Source of the DNA: Bacteroidales bacterium
Lineage (GTDB): Bacteria; Bacteroidota; Bacteroidia; Bacteroidales; UBA1715
Reading direction: 5' to 3'
Assembly (NCBI GenBank): GCA_031286165.1
Contig: JAITUU010000029.1
Coordinates: 1 to 64,000 of the forward strand
DNA: 64,000 nucleotides
Under the pieces are notes generated by a model. The model worked only from the letters and a program-made list of their open reading frames with translations, was not told the DNA's origin and did no database searches. How positions within the stretch are numbered: the stretch's first letter is position 1; the number at the start of each line of letters is the position of its first letter. Shown one piece after another: positions 50,559 through 60,000 of the stretch. A program made the position numbers and the translations under genes.

Positions 50559-51698
50559 CTACCTCCGCACATTTTTCATAAACCACAATTTAAAAACAGG
50601 GTCGTTAAAATACACTTTACCATCGGTAATATCTATTATTTCGCGGTCTTCCAACGATTTTTTTATACGCTGCACGTTGGTAGATGTTCCTATATTGTAC
50701 GTATTCAATACCTCTTTTCGAGTAAAATTTGTGTGAATATTGTCGCAAATTGCAAAGAGAAAATTCATTTGAAACCGTGTCAATTCAGCAACATATTGAT
50801 AATATAAATTGGAATTTTGCTGCAATAAATCAATTTTCGCAGCCTCCACATACTCGCTCTGTACTTCATTTTCGGTGCGTATCCATGTGAGCCACGCCAA
50901 CTGCTGCACATAGTACGAGTGATTTTCCACATACGTGCAAATTTCACGAGACAAGTGTTCCGAAATTAGTTTTCCGGAAACTGCAAAACGCTGCACAATG
51001 AAGGAAATCCAATCTTCGGTTTTTATTTTTTGTAAATATATAATGTCGCCAAATTTGTAAAACGGCATACTTTGTTTTGAAAACATTGTGCTCAGTACGT
51101 GTTTTTTGCTCCCAAAAAGACAGTAACTCACCTTATTCTGTAATTGCCACACCGAGCGGAGTTTCTTTTGAAACGACACCTGTTCCGGAAATTCGGCTAT
51201 TTGCTGAAATTCATCAAAACACACTACGATTGTAATATCTTTTTCTTCGGCTATTTTTTGTGGAAGTTTCAAAATTTCCTCATTTATTTTCTTATCCGAA
51301 AAATCCAGAGAAATCGAAAAGTCGGTTTGCGGGTCTATTCCAACACTAATTTTGGGAACAAGTGCCGACAAAAACCTCTTTGCATTATCCATCCATTCTT
51401 CCCATTTATTGGCGGTTTGTTTTATGAGTTCTACGGCAAAAAGCCTATAAAAATCTTCTTCGCATTTACACGCAAATACATCAATACACACTATTTTTAG
51501 TGTATCGCTATGTGCTATTTTGCGTACTTTTTGTATCAGCGAAGTTTTTCCCCAGCGACGCGGCGAAATTAAAATAGTATTGATACCATGTTCAAAATTA
51601 AGGTTCAAACGTTTTGCTTCTTCTTCGCGGTCGGTAAACATTTCGCTACTCGTAGAGCCGCCAAAAACAAAAGGACTGTGTTTTTCTTTATCTCTCAT
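50559..51698 (-). CDS. P-loop ATPase with C-terminal winged helix
   Basis: A 379-residue STAND/archaeal-type ATPase. It begins with a short GGSTSSEMFTDREEEAKRLN segment, then Walker A ILISPRRWGKTSLIQKV, Walker B DITIVVCFDEFQQI, and a CLFGSKKHVLSTMF sensor region. A winged helix (NFTRKEVLNTYNIGTSTNVQ, about 320-360) ends the protein with NDPVFKLWFMKN. Unlike the other two island ATPases it has no nuclease-like tail. Such proteins resemble signal or regulatory ATPases of unknown target. It is transcribed against the GT2 genes from a promoter carrying a perfect 15-bp tandem duplication. Confidence 0.85.
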   Translation of the reverse strand: MRDKEKHSPFVFGGSTSSEMFTDREEEAKRLNLNFEHGINTILISPRRWGKTSLIQKVRKIAHSDTLKIVCIDVFACKCEEDFYRLFAVELIKQTANKWEEWMDNAKRFLSALVPKISVGIDPQTDFSISLDFSDKKINEEILKLPQKIAEEKDITIVVCFDEFQQIAEFPEQVSFQKKLRSVWQLQNKVSYCLFGSKKHVLSTMFSKQSMPFYKFGDIIYLQKIKTEDWISFIVQRFAVSGKLISEHLSREICTYVENHSYYVQQLAWLTWIRTENEVQSEYVEAAKIDLLQQNSNLYYQYVAELTRFQMNFLFAICDNIHTNFTRKEVLNTYNIGTSTNVQRIKKSLEDREIIDITDGKVYFNDPVFKLWFMKNVRR

Positions 51699-51713
51699 TG
51701 CAGTGTTTTTTTA

Positions 51714-51770
51714 CAAATATACATATTTATTTTTATAAAACAACTTTGTTTCAAACAACTTTGTTTCAAA
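51714..51770 (-). promoter_or_regulatory. Promoter of the third island ATPase with a 15-bp tandem duplication
   Basis: Leftward -7 box TATATTTG (51721-51714), 19 bases, GTTG at -33. Two perfect tandem copies of CAACTTTGTTTCAAA (51741-51755 and 51756-51770) overlap and extend beyond -33. Read leftward, each contains the small dyad TTTG-AAA-CAAA. Confidence 0.65.
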
Positions 51771-51814
51771 TTTTCCACACAATAAAACCCACAATTTCAA
51801 AGTTTACAACTATG

Positions 51815-51848
51815 GAATTGCTCGCAATTCATATTTTTATTATATTTG
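51815..51848 (+). promoter_or_regulatory. Promoter of the exported protein at 51867 with palindrome over -33
   Basis: TTG at 51818-51820, 20 bases, TATATTTG at 51841-51848. The inverted repeat GAATTG-CTCG-CAATTC (51815-51830) covers the -33 element. Confidence 0.6.
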
Positions 51849-51866
51849 CGTAATTTTTTGGAACAC

Positions 51867-53309
51867 GTGAAACTTTTTTTTAGCAAAATACTCATTCTCA
51901 GTTTTTTGAGTCTTTGGATACCTTCCATTGTGTGCGCTCAGAATGATTTAAAAATTTTCGGACAAATTTCCGTTGATGACGAAAGTGTGGTGGGCACCAC
52001 CATTCGCGTGGTGGAACGCTATGCCACCATTCAAAAAATAGAGTTAGACGAATACGGCAGTTACGAACTCTACCTGCCTTACGGGCAGAATTACATGATT
52101 ATTTTCGACAAACCGGGCTATACCAAAATCCAGATTGCGGCGCAACTCAAACTCCCCAAAGAAGCAAAACAAGGCGGCTACCGACCTATGGAACTCTCGT
52201 TTCACATGTTTAAACCGCAACCCGAACACGGCGATTTGTTCAAAGGCGTGTTTCACACCATTCAGCACTCGCAAAAAATGAAGGGATTTTTCTACGATGT
52301 GGACGTGGATTACATGGTGCAGCAGCGCATAGTGAATGATAGAATTTTCAAACAAAAATTGAGCGATGCCCGTCAAGGTACAGAAGTGCAAAACGATTCT
52401 ATTCTCTCCGAAAAAAAATATTTGGCACTTATCAATCAAGGAACGGAATTTTACAATCAGCGGCAATTTTACGCTGCGCGAAAATTTTTCATAGAGGCAG
52501 CCAAAATCAAGCCGGAACGCCAATATGCCACCTATAAATTGGAAGACATTAAAACCGAATTGGAACATTTTGAGGTAAAAGCCGAACTGCTCGGCATAGA
52601 TATAGATTCACTCATAGCGCAGGAATTACGTTCTATAAAACCAAAAACTGCCGAAGATATGTACTATCCATCGTTTGTGCCGCTTACCGACAAAGAAGTT
52701 GATGAGATTTTTAAACGCGATTTGCGCAAGCAAATTATAGCATCGAGTGCCAATGCCGCCGAAGCAAACCGCACGCTTGCGCTTATGAACGATTTGTTCA
52801 ACGAAAATTACCGCACCATAGCCGCCCACGATATGCCGCAAAAACGCCAACCTGCGCCGCAAGCACCGCGCCAAACGCCCGATTTTGCGAAACCTGCGCA
52901 AAAAAGCATACAGGAAAAACCGGTGCAAATAGCACAAATAAACGAAGCTGCACCAGCCACCACCACTCCCGACCCGGTAGAAAAAATGCAACAACTCACC
53001 CAACAGCCCGCTGCCGAAAAACCGAAACCGGACAATAACATTAAATACCCGAAAGTAGTAAATTTTTCAACCTTTCAAGATTCTTTGCGCCTGCGCTATC
53101 CAAGCAATCGCACCATAGAAGTAGAAAAAGATGCCTACAAAACCACCACGCGCGTATTTTTGAACAACGGCTCGCTTATAGAAGTATATCGCATGGTGGA
53201 GCACAAATGGGGCGCAACCTATTACTTTATAGAAGAATACCCCAGCGGCACACAAAGCATAGGCTACACCGCCTTTATGAACAAAACCAAATTGCACGAG
53301 GAGAAATAA
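51867..53309 (+). CDS. Exported protein, N-terminal carboxypeptidase-regulatory-like domain, function unknown
   Basis: About 480 residues, not recognised as a named family. A GTG start at 51867 gives a good signal peptide (MKLFFSKILILSFLSLWIPS, cleaved near VCAQ) 18 bases after the -7 box; codons further upstream lie too near the transcription start. Residues about 30-105 resemble a transthyretin-like/carboxypeptidase-regulatory fold (LKIFGQISVDDESVVGTTIR, YELYLPYGQNYMIIFDKPGY). A helical part follows with one TPR-like unit (ALINQGTEFYNQRQFYAARK), then a Pro/Ala/Gln-rich linker (about 325-385) and a C-terminal beta-rich segment ending SIGYTAFMNKTKLHEEK. This layout resembles some gliding- or secretion-associated periplasmic proteins, which is only a guess. 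Confidence 0.75.
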   Translation: MKLFFSKILILSFLSLWIPSIVCAQNDLKIFGQISVDDESVVGTTIRVVERYATIQKIELDEYGSYELYLPYGQNYMIIFDKPGYTKIQIAAQLKLPKEAKQGGYRPMELSFHMFKPQPEHGDLFKGVFHTIQHSQKMKGFFYDVDVDYMVQQRIVNDRIFKQKLSDARQGTEVQNDSILSEKKYLALINQGTEFYNQRQFYAARKFFIEAAKIKPERQYATYKLEDIKTELEHFEVKAELLGIDIDSLIAQELRSIKPKTAEDMYYPSFVPLTDKEVDEIFKRDLRKQIIASSANAAEANRTLALMNDLFNENYRTIAAHDMPQKRQPAPQAPRQTPDFAKPAQKSIQEKPVQIAQINEAAPATTTPDPVEKMQQLTQQPAAEKPKPDNNIKYPKVVNFSTFQDSLRLRYPSNRTIEVEKDAYKTTTRVFLNNGSLIEVYRMVEHKWGATYYFIEEYPSGTQSIGYTAFMNKTKLHEEK

Positions 53310-53367
53310 AACTCCTTACATTAAACAAAAACACTACCCGAATCACTATTTTCACAAAAAAAAACGT

Positions 53368-55485
53368 ATGAATACTATTTCAATCAACCATATTTGGAAA
53401 ATTGTTGGATTGGGCATATCCTTTGCACTAATAACCGTATCTATGAAAGCACAAGAGAACATTTTTTTTCAAGAATTCAACACGCCGCGCGAAACCTTTC
53501 CCTTCGATAAAATTAAGACAGACGACTATTTGCCTGCCATGCGCGAGGGAATCCGCAAGCACGAAGCCGAAATAAAGGCAATCACCGAAAACAAAGCGAA
53601 ACCCACGTTTGAGAACACCATTGTTGCGCTCGAACGCTCCGGTGCCGCCCTCTCGCGCGTGCAACAGGTGTTTTACAACCTGCTTAATGCCGAAACAAGC
53701 GATGCTATGGACGCCATTGCCAACGAAATTGCACCCGAAGAGAGCGAACACGCCAACAACATTTTTCTGAACGAAAAATTATTTAAACGGGTAGAAACCG
53801 TTTATAAACAAAAAGATAAACTGACACTGACCCCCGAAGAGCAAACCTTGCTGCGCAAAACTTACGAGGCGTTCGTCAGTCGCGGTGCCGGACTTTCGGC
53901 TGCCGACAAAGAAAAATACCGCGAACTGTCCAAAAACCTGAGCCTTGCCGAGTTGCAATTCGGGCAAAACGTACTCAAAGCCACCAATCACTACCACCTG
54001 ACCATAAGCGATGAGGCGCAACTTGCCGGACTGCCGCAAAATATCAAAGAGGCTGCCGCACTCAAAGCCAAAGAAAAAAACACCGAAGGATGGGTTTTCG
54101 ACCTCTCCGCACCGAGTTATATTCCGTTTATGAAATATGCCGAAAACCGCGACCTGCGCCGCACGCTCTACTTGGCATACAACACCAAAGCCACTGCCGG
54201 AGAGTGGGACAACCGCCCCGTGCTGGTGAACATAGCCAATACCCGTATGCACATAGCCAATCTGATGACCTACGAAGACTATGCCGCGTATGTGCTTCGT
54301 AAACGAATGGCGGAAAACAAAGAAAACGTATATGACCTGCTCTACAAACTGCTCGATGCCTACAAACCCATTGCCGTAGAGGAGATTGCCGAAGTGCAGG
54401 ATTACGCCAACCGCAAAGGTGCCGATTTTCAAATCATGCCGTGGGATTGGTCTTTCTACTCCGAAAAACTGCGGGACGAAAAATACAGTATCAATGACGA
54501 ACTGATTCGTCCCTATTTTGCCTTAGAAAATGTAAAAAAAGGCGTATTGGGACTTGCCGCGCAACTCTACGGACTGCAATTCAAGCGCAATACCAATATT
54601 CCGCTCTATCACCCTGACGTGGAGGCGTATGAAGTGTTCGACAAAAACGGCGAGTATCTATCCGTATTCTATATGGACTTTTTTCCGCGCGAAGGCAAAC
54701 GCAACGGCGCGTGGATGACCGAATTTAAAGGACAATGGATAGACGACAAAGGTATAAATCACCGTCCGCACATCTCCATTGTGATGAACTTTACCCGACC
54801 GACCGAAACACTGCCTTCGCTACTCACCTTCGACGAAGTTACTACCTTTTTGCACGAATTTGGGCACGCGCTGCACGGTATGCTTGCCAACGGACACTAC
54901 GAAAGCCTCACCGGAACAAACGTCTATCGCGACTTTGTAGAACTCCCTTCGCAGATGATGGAAAATTTTGCGTTGGAACAAGAATATTTAGACCAATTTG
55001 CCGCCAACTATCAAACCGGCGAAAAAATTCCTGCCGACCTAATCCGAAAAATCAAAACCGCCGCCAACTTCAACGTGGGCTATCAAACACTTCGTCAGTT
55101 AAGTTTCGGACTGCTCGACATGGGCTGGCACACGCTGAACAAAGAATTTACCGGCGATGTAAAAGCCTTTGAACAACAGGCGTGGGGCAAAGCACAAACC
55201 CTGCCGGTGGTAGAAGAAGCGTTGATGAGTACGCAGTTCAGCCACATATTTTCGGGAGGCTACGCCGCCGGCTATTACAGTTACAAGTGGGCAGAAGTGC
55301 TCGATGCCGATGCCTATTCCATGTTCAGCAAAAACGGTATTTTCGACCCCGCAACGGCAAACTCCTTCCGCACCGAAATTCTCTCCAAAGGCGGCTCCGA
55401 ACATCCCATGATTTTATACAAACGCTTTCGCGGACAAGAACCAACCATAGAACCGCTACTCCGCCGAACAGGGGTGGTGAAATAG
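53368..55485 (+). CDS. dcp: Peptidyl-dipeptidase Dcp (peptidase M3), exported
   Basis: A 705-residue zinc peptidase that releases C-terminal dipeptides from oligopeptides. The zinc motif HEFGH (His496, Glu497, His500) lies in TFLHEFGHALHGMLANGHYE, and the third ligand Glu falls in the VELPSQMMENFA segment. The N-terminus MNTISINHIWKIVGLGISFA to VSMKAQ looks like a signal peptide, so it probably acts in the periplasm. GC and codon use are higher than in the island to its left. It follows the unknown exported protein by 58 bases on the same strand; no promoter box was confirmed between them. Confidence 0.94.
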   Translation: MNTISINHIWKIVGLGISFALITVSMKAQENIFFQEFNTPRETFPFDKIKTDDYLPAMREGIRKHEAEIKAITENKAKPTFENTIVALERSGAALSRVQQVFYNLLNAETSDAMDAIANEIAPEESEHANNIFLNEKLFKRVETVYKQKDKLTLTPEEQTLLRKTYEAFVSRGAGLSAADKEKYRELSKNLSLAELQFGQNVLKATNHYHLTISDEAQLAGLPQNIKEAAALKAKEKNTEGWVFDLSAPSYIPFMKYAENRDLRRTLYLAYNTKATAGEWDNRPVLVNIANTRMHIANLMTYEDYAAYVLRKRMAENKENVYDLLYKLLDAYKPIAVEEIAEVQDYANRKGADFQIMPWDWSFYSEKLRDEKYSINDELIRPYFALENVKKGVLGLAAQLYGLQFKRNTNIPLYHPDVEAYEVFDKNGEYLSVFYMDFFPREGKRNGAWMTEFKGQWIDDKGINHRPHISIVMNFTRPTETLPSLLTFDEVTTFLHEFGHALHGMLANGHYESLTGTNVYRDFVELPSQMMENFALEQEYLDQFAANYQTGEKIPADLIRKIKTAANFNVGYQTLRQLSFGLLDMGWHTLNKEFTGDVKAFEQQAWGKAQTLPVVEEALMSTQFSHIFSGGYAAGYYSYKWAEVLDADAYSMFSKNGIFDPATANSFRTEILSKGGSEHPMILYKRFRGQEPTIEPLLRRTGVVK

Positions 55486-55556
55486 TTGAGGATTGAGAGT
55501 TGAGAGTTTTCAATTCTCTGCCATCAATTAAAAAGATAATTTCTAATTATTAAACA

Positions 55557-56855
55557 GTGAACTACACCCAAACCATAGAATGGCTCTTTGCGCGAGCAGC
55601 CTGCTACCAAAAAGTGGGTGCGGCGGCATATAAACCCGATTTAAGCAATACGCTCGCCTTGCTCCACACGCTTGGAAATCCGCACACAAAACTGCGCTGC
55701 GTGCACATAGCCGGCACCAACGGCAAAGGTTCCACTTCGCATCTCACGGCTTCTATTTTGCAGGAATCCGGCTACACAGTGGGGCTTTACACCTCGCCGC
55801 ATTTGCTCGATTTTCGCGAACGCATACAAATCAACGGCGAACAAGTGAGTAAACAATTCATTACGGCGTTTATCAAACGCATAACACCGCAGATAGAAAG
55901 CCTGCAACCTTCGTTTTTTGAAATCACGGTGGCTATGGCGTTCGATTATTTTGCACGCAAAAAAGTGGATTATGCCGTAGTGGAAGTGGGTTTGGGTGGG
56001 CGGCTCGATTCTACCAACGTAATTACACCGCTTGTGAGCGTGATTACCAACATTGGCAAAGACCACTGCAATTTGCTGGGGCATACGCTCGAAGCCATTG
56101 CCGGAGAAAAAGCAGGGATTATAAAAGAAAATGTGCCCTGCATAGTGGGCGAACAGCACGATGAAACCGAACAAGTATTTGAAGATATTGCCCGCGAAAA
56201 ACACGCACCACTTACATTTGCAAGCATAAATTACAGTATAAAGTCTGCGCACGGCGACCGTTGGCACGATACATTTTCCATTATTCGGCGCGGCGAAGTG
56301 CTTTATAAAAATCTTTACAGCGAATTGCAAGGCGCGTATCAACGGAAAAATATTTGCACCGTAGCCGCAGTGTGCGATGAACTTATTCGGCAGGGAGTGC
56401 GCATTAGTTCGCAGAGTTTCGCCGCAGGACTTGCGCGTGTAGTAGAAAACACCGGACTTTTGGGGCGGTGGCACATTGTGCAGCAAAATCCACTTGTGGT
56501 GTGCGACACTGCGCACAATGCCGATGGAATAGCAATCGCCATGCAGCAACTTTCCAATCTGCACAATGCCGACCTGCACATAGTGTGGGCTATGGTGAAC
56601 GATAAAGATGTAGCGGCAATCACGCCTCTTTTGCCCACAAATGCGCGGTATTACATTACCCAAGCAAACATAGAACGTGCACTGTCGGCAAACGAACTTT
56701 TTGCGCATTTTAGTAAAAAAAATGCCCTGAAATACGAAAGCATTGCCGAAGCATATCGCGCTGCCTTGCAAAACGTTAGCCCACAAGGAGTGGTGTATGT
56801 AGGAGGCAGTACCTTCACCGTAGCGGAATTTTTATGTAATTTTTTCGCAAAATAA
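55557..56855 (+). CDS. folC: Folylpolyglutamate synthase / dihydrofolate synthase
   Basis: A 432-residue ATP-dependent ligase that adds glutamate to dihydropteroate and folates. P-loop VHIAGTNGKGSTSHLTASIL, YTSPHLLDFRERIQINGEQV, VEVGLGGRLDSTNVITPLVS, and ITNIGKDHCNLLGHTLEAIA with the Mg-binding His; the C-terminal domain has NPLVVCDTAHNADGIAIAMQ (DxAHN). The start is a GTG, giving MNYTQTIEWLFARAACYQKV, a standard FolC beginning; no ATG lies nearby in frame. The tRNA-Val promoter begins right at its stop. Confidence 0.95.
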   Translation: MNYTQTIEWLFARAACYQKVGAAAYKPDLSNTLALLHTLGNPHTKLRCVHIAGTNGKGSTSHLTASILQESGYTVGLYTSPHLLDFRERIQINGEQVSKQFITAFIKRITPQIESLQPSFFEITVAMAFDYFARKKVDYAVVEVGLGGRLDSTNVITPLVSVITNIGKDHCNLLGHTLEAIAGEKAGIIKENVPCIVGEQHDETEQVFEDIAREKHAPLTFASINYSIKSAHGDRWHDTFSIIRRGEVLYKNLYSELQGAYQRKNICTVAAVCDELIRQGVRISSQSFAAGLARVVENTGLLGRWHIVQQNPLVVCDTAHNADGIAIAMQQLSNLHNADLHIVWAMVNDKDVAAITPLLPTNARYYITQANIERALSANELFAHFSKKNALKYESIAEAYRAALQNVSPQGVVYVGGSTFTVAEFLCNFFAK

Positions 56856-56886
56856 TTTGCATGAAATAAAAAAATGGCTACCTTTG
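56856..56886 (+). promoter_or_regulatory. Consensus promoter of tRNA-Val
   Basis: TTTG (56856-56859), exactly 19 bases, TACCTTTG (56879-56886). A perfect Bacteroidota sigma-ABfr promoter, starting on the base after the folC stop. Confidence 0.85.
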
Positions 56887-56915
56887 CACCGCATTAGAGA
56901 AATGCACCCAACTTC

Positions 56916-56990
56916 GGGCGAATAGCTCAGCTGGTTCAGAGCATCTGGTTTACACCCAGAGGGTCGGGGGTTCGAATCCCTCTTCGCCCA
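56916..56990 (+). tRNA. tRNA-Val (anticodon UAC)
   Basis: A 75-base cloverleaf. Acceptor GGGCGAA pairs with TTCGCCC, the D arm has AGCTCAGCTGGTTCAGAGC, the anticodon stem TCTGG/CCAGA encloses TTTACAC with anticodon TAC, and the T arm is GGGGG-TTCGAAT-CCCTC. The discriminator is A and only CC of the CCA end follows in the DNA, so CCA is finished enzymatically. It is a single-gene unit with its own promoter and terminator. Confidence 0.97.
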
Positions 56991-56993
56991 CCG

Positions 56994-57029
56994 AAAAAAA
57001 TCCTGTTAGTTTTTCTGACAGGATTTTTT
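56994..57029 (+). terminator. Terminator of tRNA-Val
   Basis: TCCTGTTAG and CTGACAGGA form a 9-bp stem (one G-U) with flanking A/T pairs and a T-rich loop, followed by six T residues. Confidence 0.88.
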
Positions 57030-57054
57030 GTTTTGTAGATATAGCAACACAAAA

Positions 57055-57095
57055 GTAAAGAGGCTGCCCACTTTTAGGACAACCCCTCTTTTTAA
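57055..57095 (-). terminator. Hairpin after the giant secreted protein gene
   Basis: AAAGAGG and CCTCTTT form a 7-bp outer stem with partial pairing (TGCCC/GGACA) inside. It lies just past the stop of the leftward gene at 57099. The T tract is good only for rightward reading (CTCTTTTT), so it may back up the tRNA terminator as well. Confidence 0.5.
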
Positions 57096-57098
57096 GTG

Positions 57099-60000
57099 TT
57101 ATCGTATCAGCGTTACATCGCCCTTTATGGAAAGTGTTTTGCGTTTCTGCGTTTTAGGGTCTATGTCTTGGCAGGTTGCCTTGCAGTGATACACATACAC
57201 GTCTTGTTTCGCCGGTTCGCCTTTGTAGCTTCCGTTCCAATATTCGTTCGGGTCGTTGGTGCTCCACACTTCGGCACCCCAGCGGCTGAATACGCGCAAT
57301 TCAAATCCTTCGGGCACTACGCCATTGGTATAGAGTGCGCCGAATTTGTTGTTATCCATTTTTGCCGGCGTGAAAAAATTCGGCAGCGTGGCTATACAGT
57401 TCGGGTTTGGTTCTACTTCGAGCGGTTTACTGAATGTGGTTCTGCAACCCCAAATAGTATCCACCGCGTGCAGTTGCACAGTATAGTGTCCCGGTTCGTG
57501 ATATATGCTTGTAGCATTGTAATTTTTTTCGGAAAACACGCCATCGCCGGCAAAATCCCAATAGTATTGCACATTAGTTGTATTGCCCACCAAGTGCGAT
57601 TCATTGATAAATTCCACCGGAATATCGGTGTAAATAGAATCGGTGAGGCGATACGCCGGTTCGTTTTGGAAATACATCATACTGCTGCCATCGTAGCGGA
57701 AATACGCCGGAGGATTTTGATGAATAAATACACCGAGGGCGGTAGTGTTGGCGCAACTTTTGGTAAAACTGCCATAATCCACCGTATTGATAGCCTCTAC
57801 TATCAGTTGGTCGGTGGTAATGATTCCACCATCGTTGCGCAGCCACTCTATGGTAGCGGTGCGGCTGTATGCACCGTCTATTATCAGTTGGTCTTCATCG
57901 CTTTGCAATGCCCACGAGAATGTAGCATTTGGCACATTGTCGCTCAACACATTGTATTTTTCTATATCGCCGTAGCACACATTCACTTTTCCACTAATGC
58001 TCACATCGGGTACATCGGTTACATACACATCTTTGGTTTGCACTATTGGCGGGTCGAGTACTTGATTGTCGGGAATTATTTCACAAATAATCATATACGC
58101 AGCAGGCGCGGTATAGTACTGTACGGTAAATGTTTCCGCAGTAGAAGAACCTTGAATACTAAAACCCGAATTTTGCGGCAAAATAGACCACTTGAACTCG
58201 GCACGCGGTGTGAGCGGAATGAGCGAAGTATTGAGGCTGTATGTTATTACATCGTCTTTACAGGGTTGCTCGCCCAAAATTCCCGGAGCCGACACCGGAT
58301 TGACATATACCGCCACGTTATCTACAAACATCGTATTGTAGTCTTTTGCATCGTTGTAGGTATCGAATATAACGGTATTGGGTACTTGGTCGTTTTTGGT
58401 GCGGCGGTGAATAAAGGCATTATTCATAATGTAGGTATCGGCACCGCCCACATTTTGTACGGTAATTACCAGCGTAGCCATATCGCCCACACCCAAAGCA
58501 CCCACTTCCCAATCGCCGCTCGCAGCAGTGTAGGTTCCTTGACTTGCGCTGTAACTGCGATACGACATTTGCGCAGGCAGCATATCGCGCACTACTATAT
58601 TACCCATAGTAAAAAGCGATTTATTTTCCACCGTGAGCATATACGTAAAGGTATCGCCGGCATTGATTTGAGCGGCAGAAGCGGTTTTTGAAAGCACCAA
58701 ATCTTCGCAATCGCGACCGGTGATAGCCACCAAAAAGTCGAATTGACAGCCGTAAGGTGAAATTGGGCGGAACACCCAATATTGCGGCGTGGTGGTGGTA
58801 GGTGCGGTAACAGAAATCGTTGCCACATTGTTTGTTGCCGTCCACGTGCCGCTTTGAATAGGTAAGCCTATAACATTTCCACTTGCATCGGCATTGTAAA
58901 ATTGGTAGCGTCCGTTGGCGGGAATTTCCACCGCAAACGAATAGCTTTGCCCAAAACACCAATTATCTATAATATCATCGTAGTGATAATGCTCAAAATC
59001 CACCGTAATTACATTCGATTGCAAATACATATTACTGCACGAAGGTTGGGTAATAGTGCCATTGCCAAGTCCGTCTATGGTAGCCTGCGAACCGGCTACC
59101 ACTATGCGCCATTGGGTAATTCCTCTGAATACATTTGCGCCGTGGTCGAGCAGAATGTTGATGGTATTGCCCTGCGTAGAGAAATTTTTCCACGTAGTGC
59201 CGTTGTCGCGGCTATATTGGAACTGATAAATCGGATTCGGGAAAATATCGGTAACAGTTCCGGTACTCAGGCTTGTTTTTGCTTCCAAAGGCACTGTTAC
59301 CATATCTTTACACACGCCTATATCTATATCGTTACCAAATTCTATGACACTTGGGTCGGTGAGTTCTATGTCAATTTTCGGAACACAGATTGTTACCGAA
59401 ATATCGTCTATCAAAATATCGTTACCACTGCCGCTTTCGCCGTTATTCACAAGTTGCACGTAGTAACTTTCGCCCGGGTCCACATCGAACATAAACGAAA
59501 GATTTGCCCATGCCTGCATGGCAGTTGTTTGTGTACGCACAAGTACTTCGCCCGAAGAAATTGAATAGAGTGTTTTCGATTTATCTTGATTCAATATATC
59601 GAGGCGCACATCTACCGGCGTTTGTCCTTTTATGGTGGCATTGTTAATAAATGCCGAAAACAGTACTTTTACATCGGAACAACCGCCTGCTATGTCAATT
59701 TTTTGTTCATATATCACTTCGCCTACGTTGCCGCCGCCCACGTTTACAAAGAGCATTCCGCCATTACCGTTGCCGGTGTGGTCGCTTCCGTTCCAATAAT
59801 CCAAATTTCCGCAATCGCCGCTTGCAGGATTATTCACTATGGCATAGTAGCCGTCTTCTATACGTCTGCCGCCATTTTGAGGGCACCACCCATACACACC
59901 GCCTTGTTCCCACGCAAAGGTGTGATTTTTTACGCGAGGAGGATTATGCGGGTCGGCAGCCCAATACGAACCTGCGGGATAGTTCAAAGGATGAACATCG

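Noticed and set aside
51741-51770. CRISPR array or phage attachment site
   Set aside because: There are two abutting 15-base copies with no spacers, no cas genes and no integrase; they fit a promoter duplication.
55641-56786. Leftward open frame of about 380 codons opposite folC
   Set aside because: It lies entirely on the reverse of a well-supported folC and has His/Cys/Phe-rich composition typical of a shadow frame.
57096-58691. Long rightward open frame (about 530 codons) opposite the giant secreted protein
   Set aside because: It is antisense to a gene with clear PKD and sorting domains, shows no family features, and its residues mirror the codon bias of the real strand.
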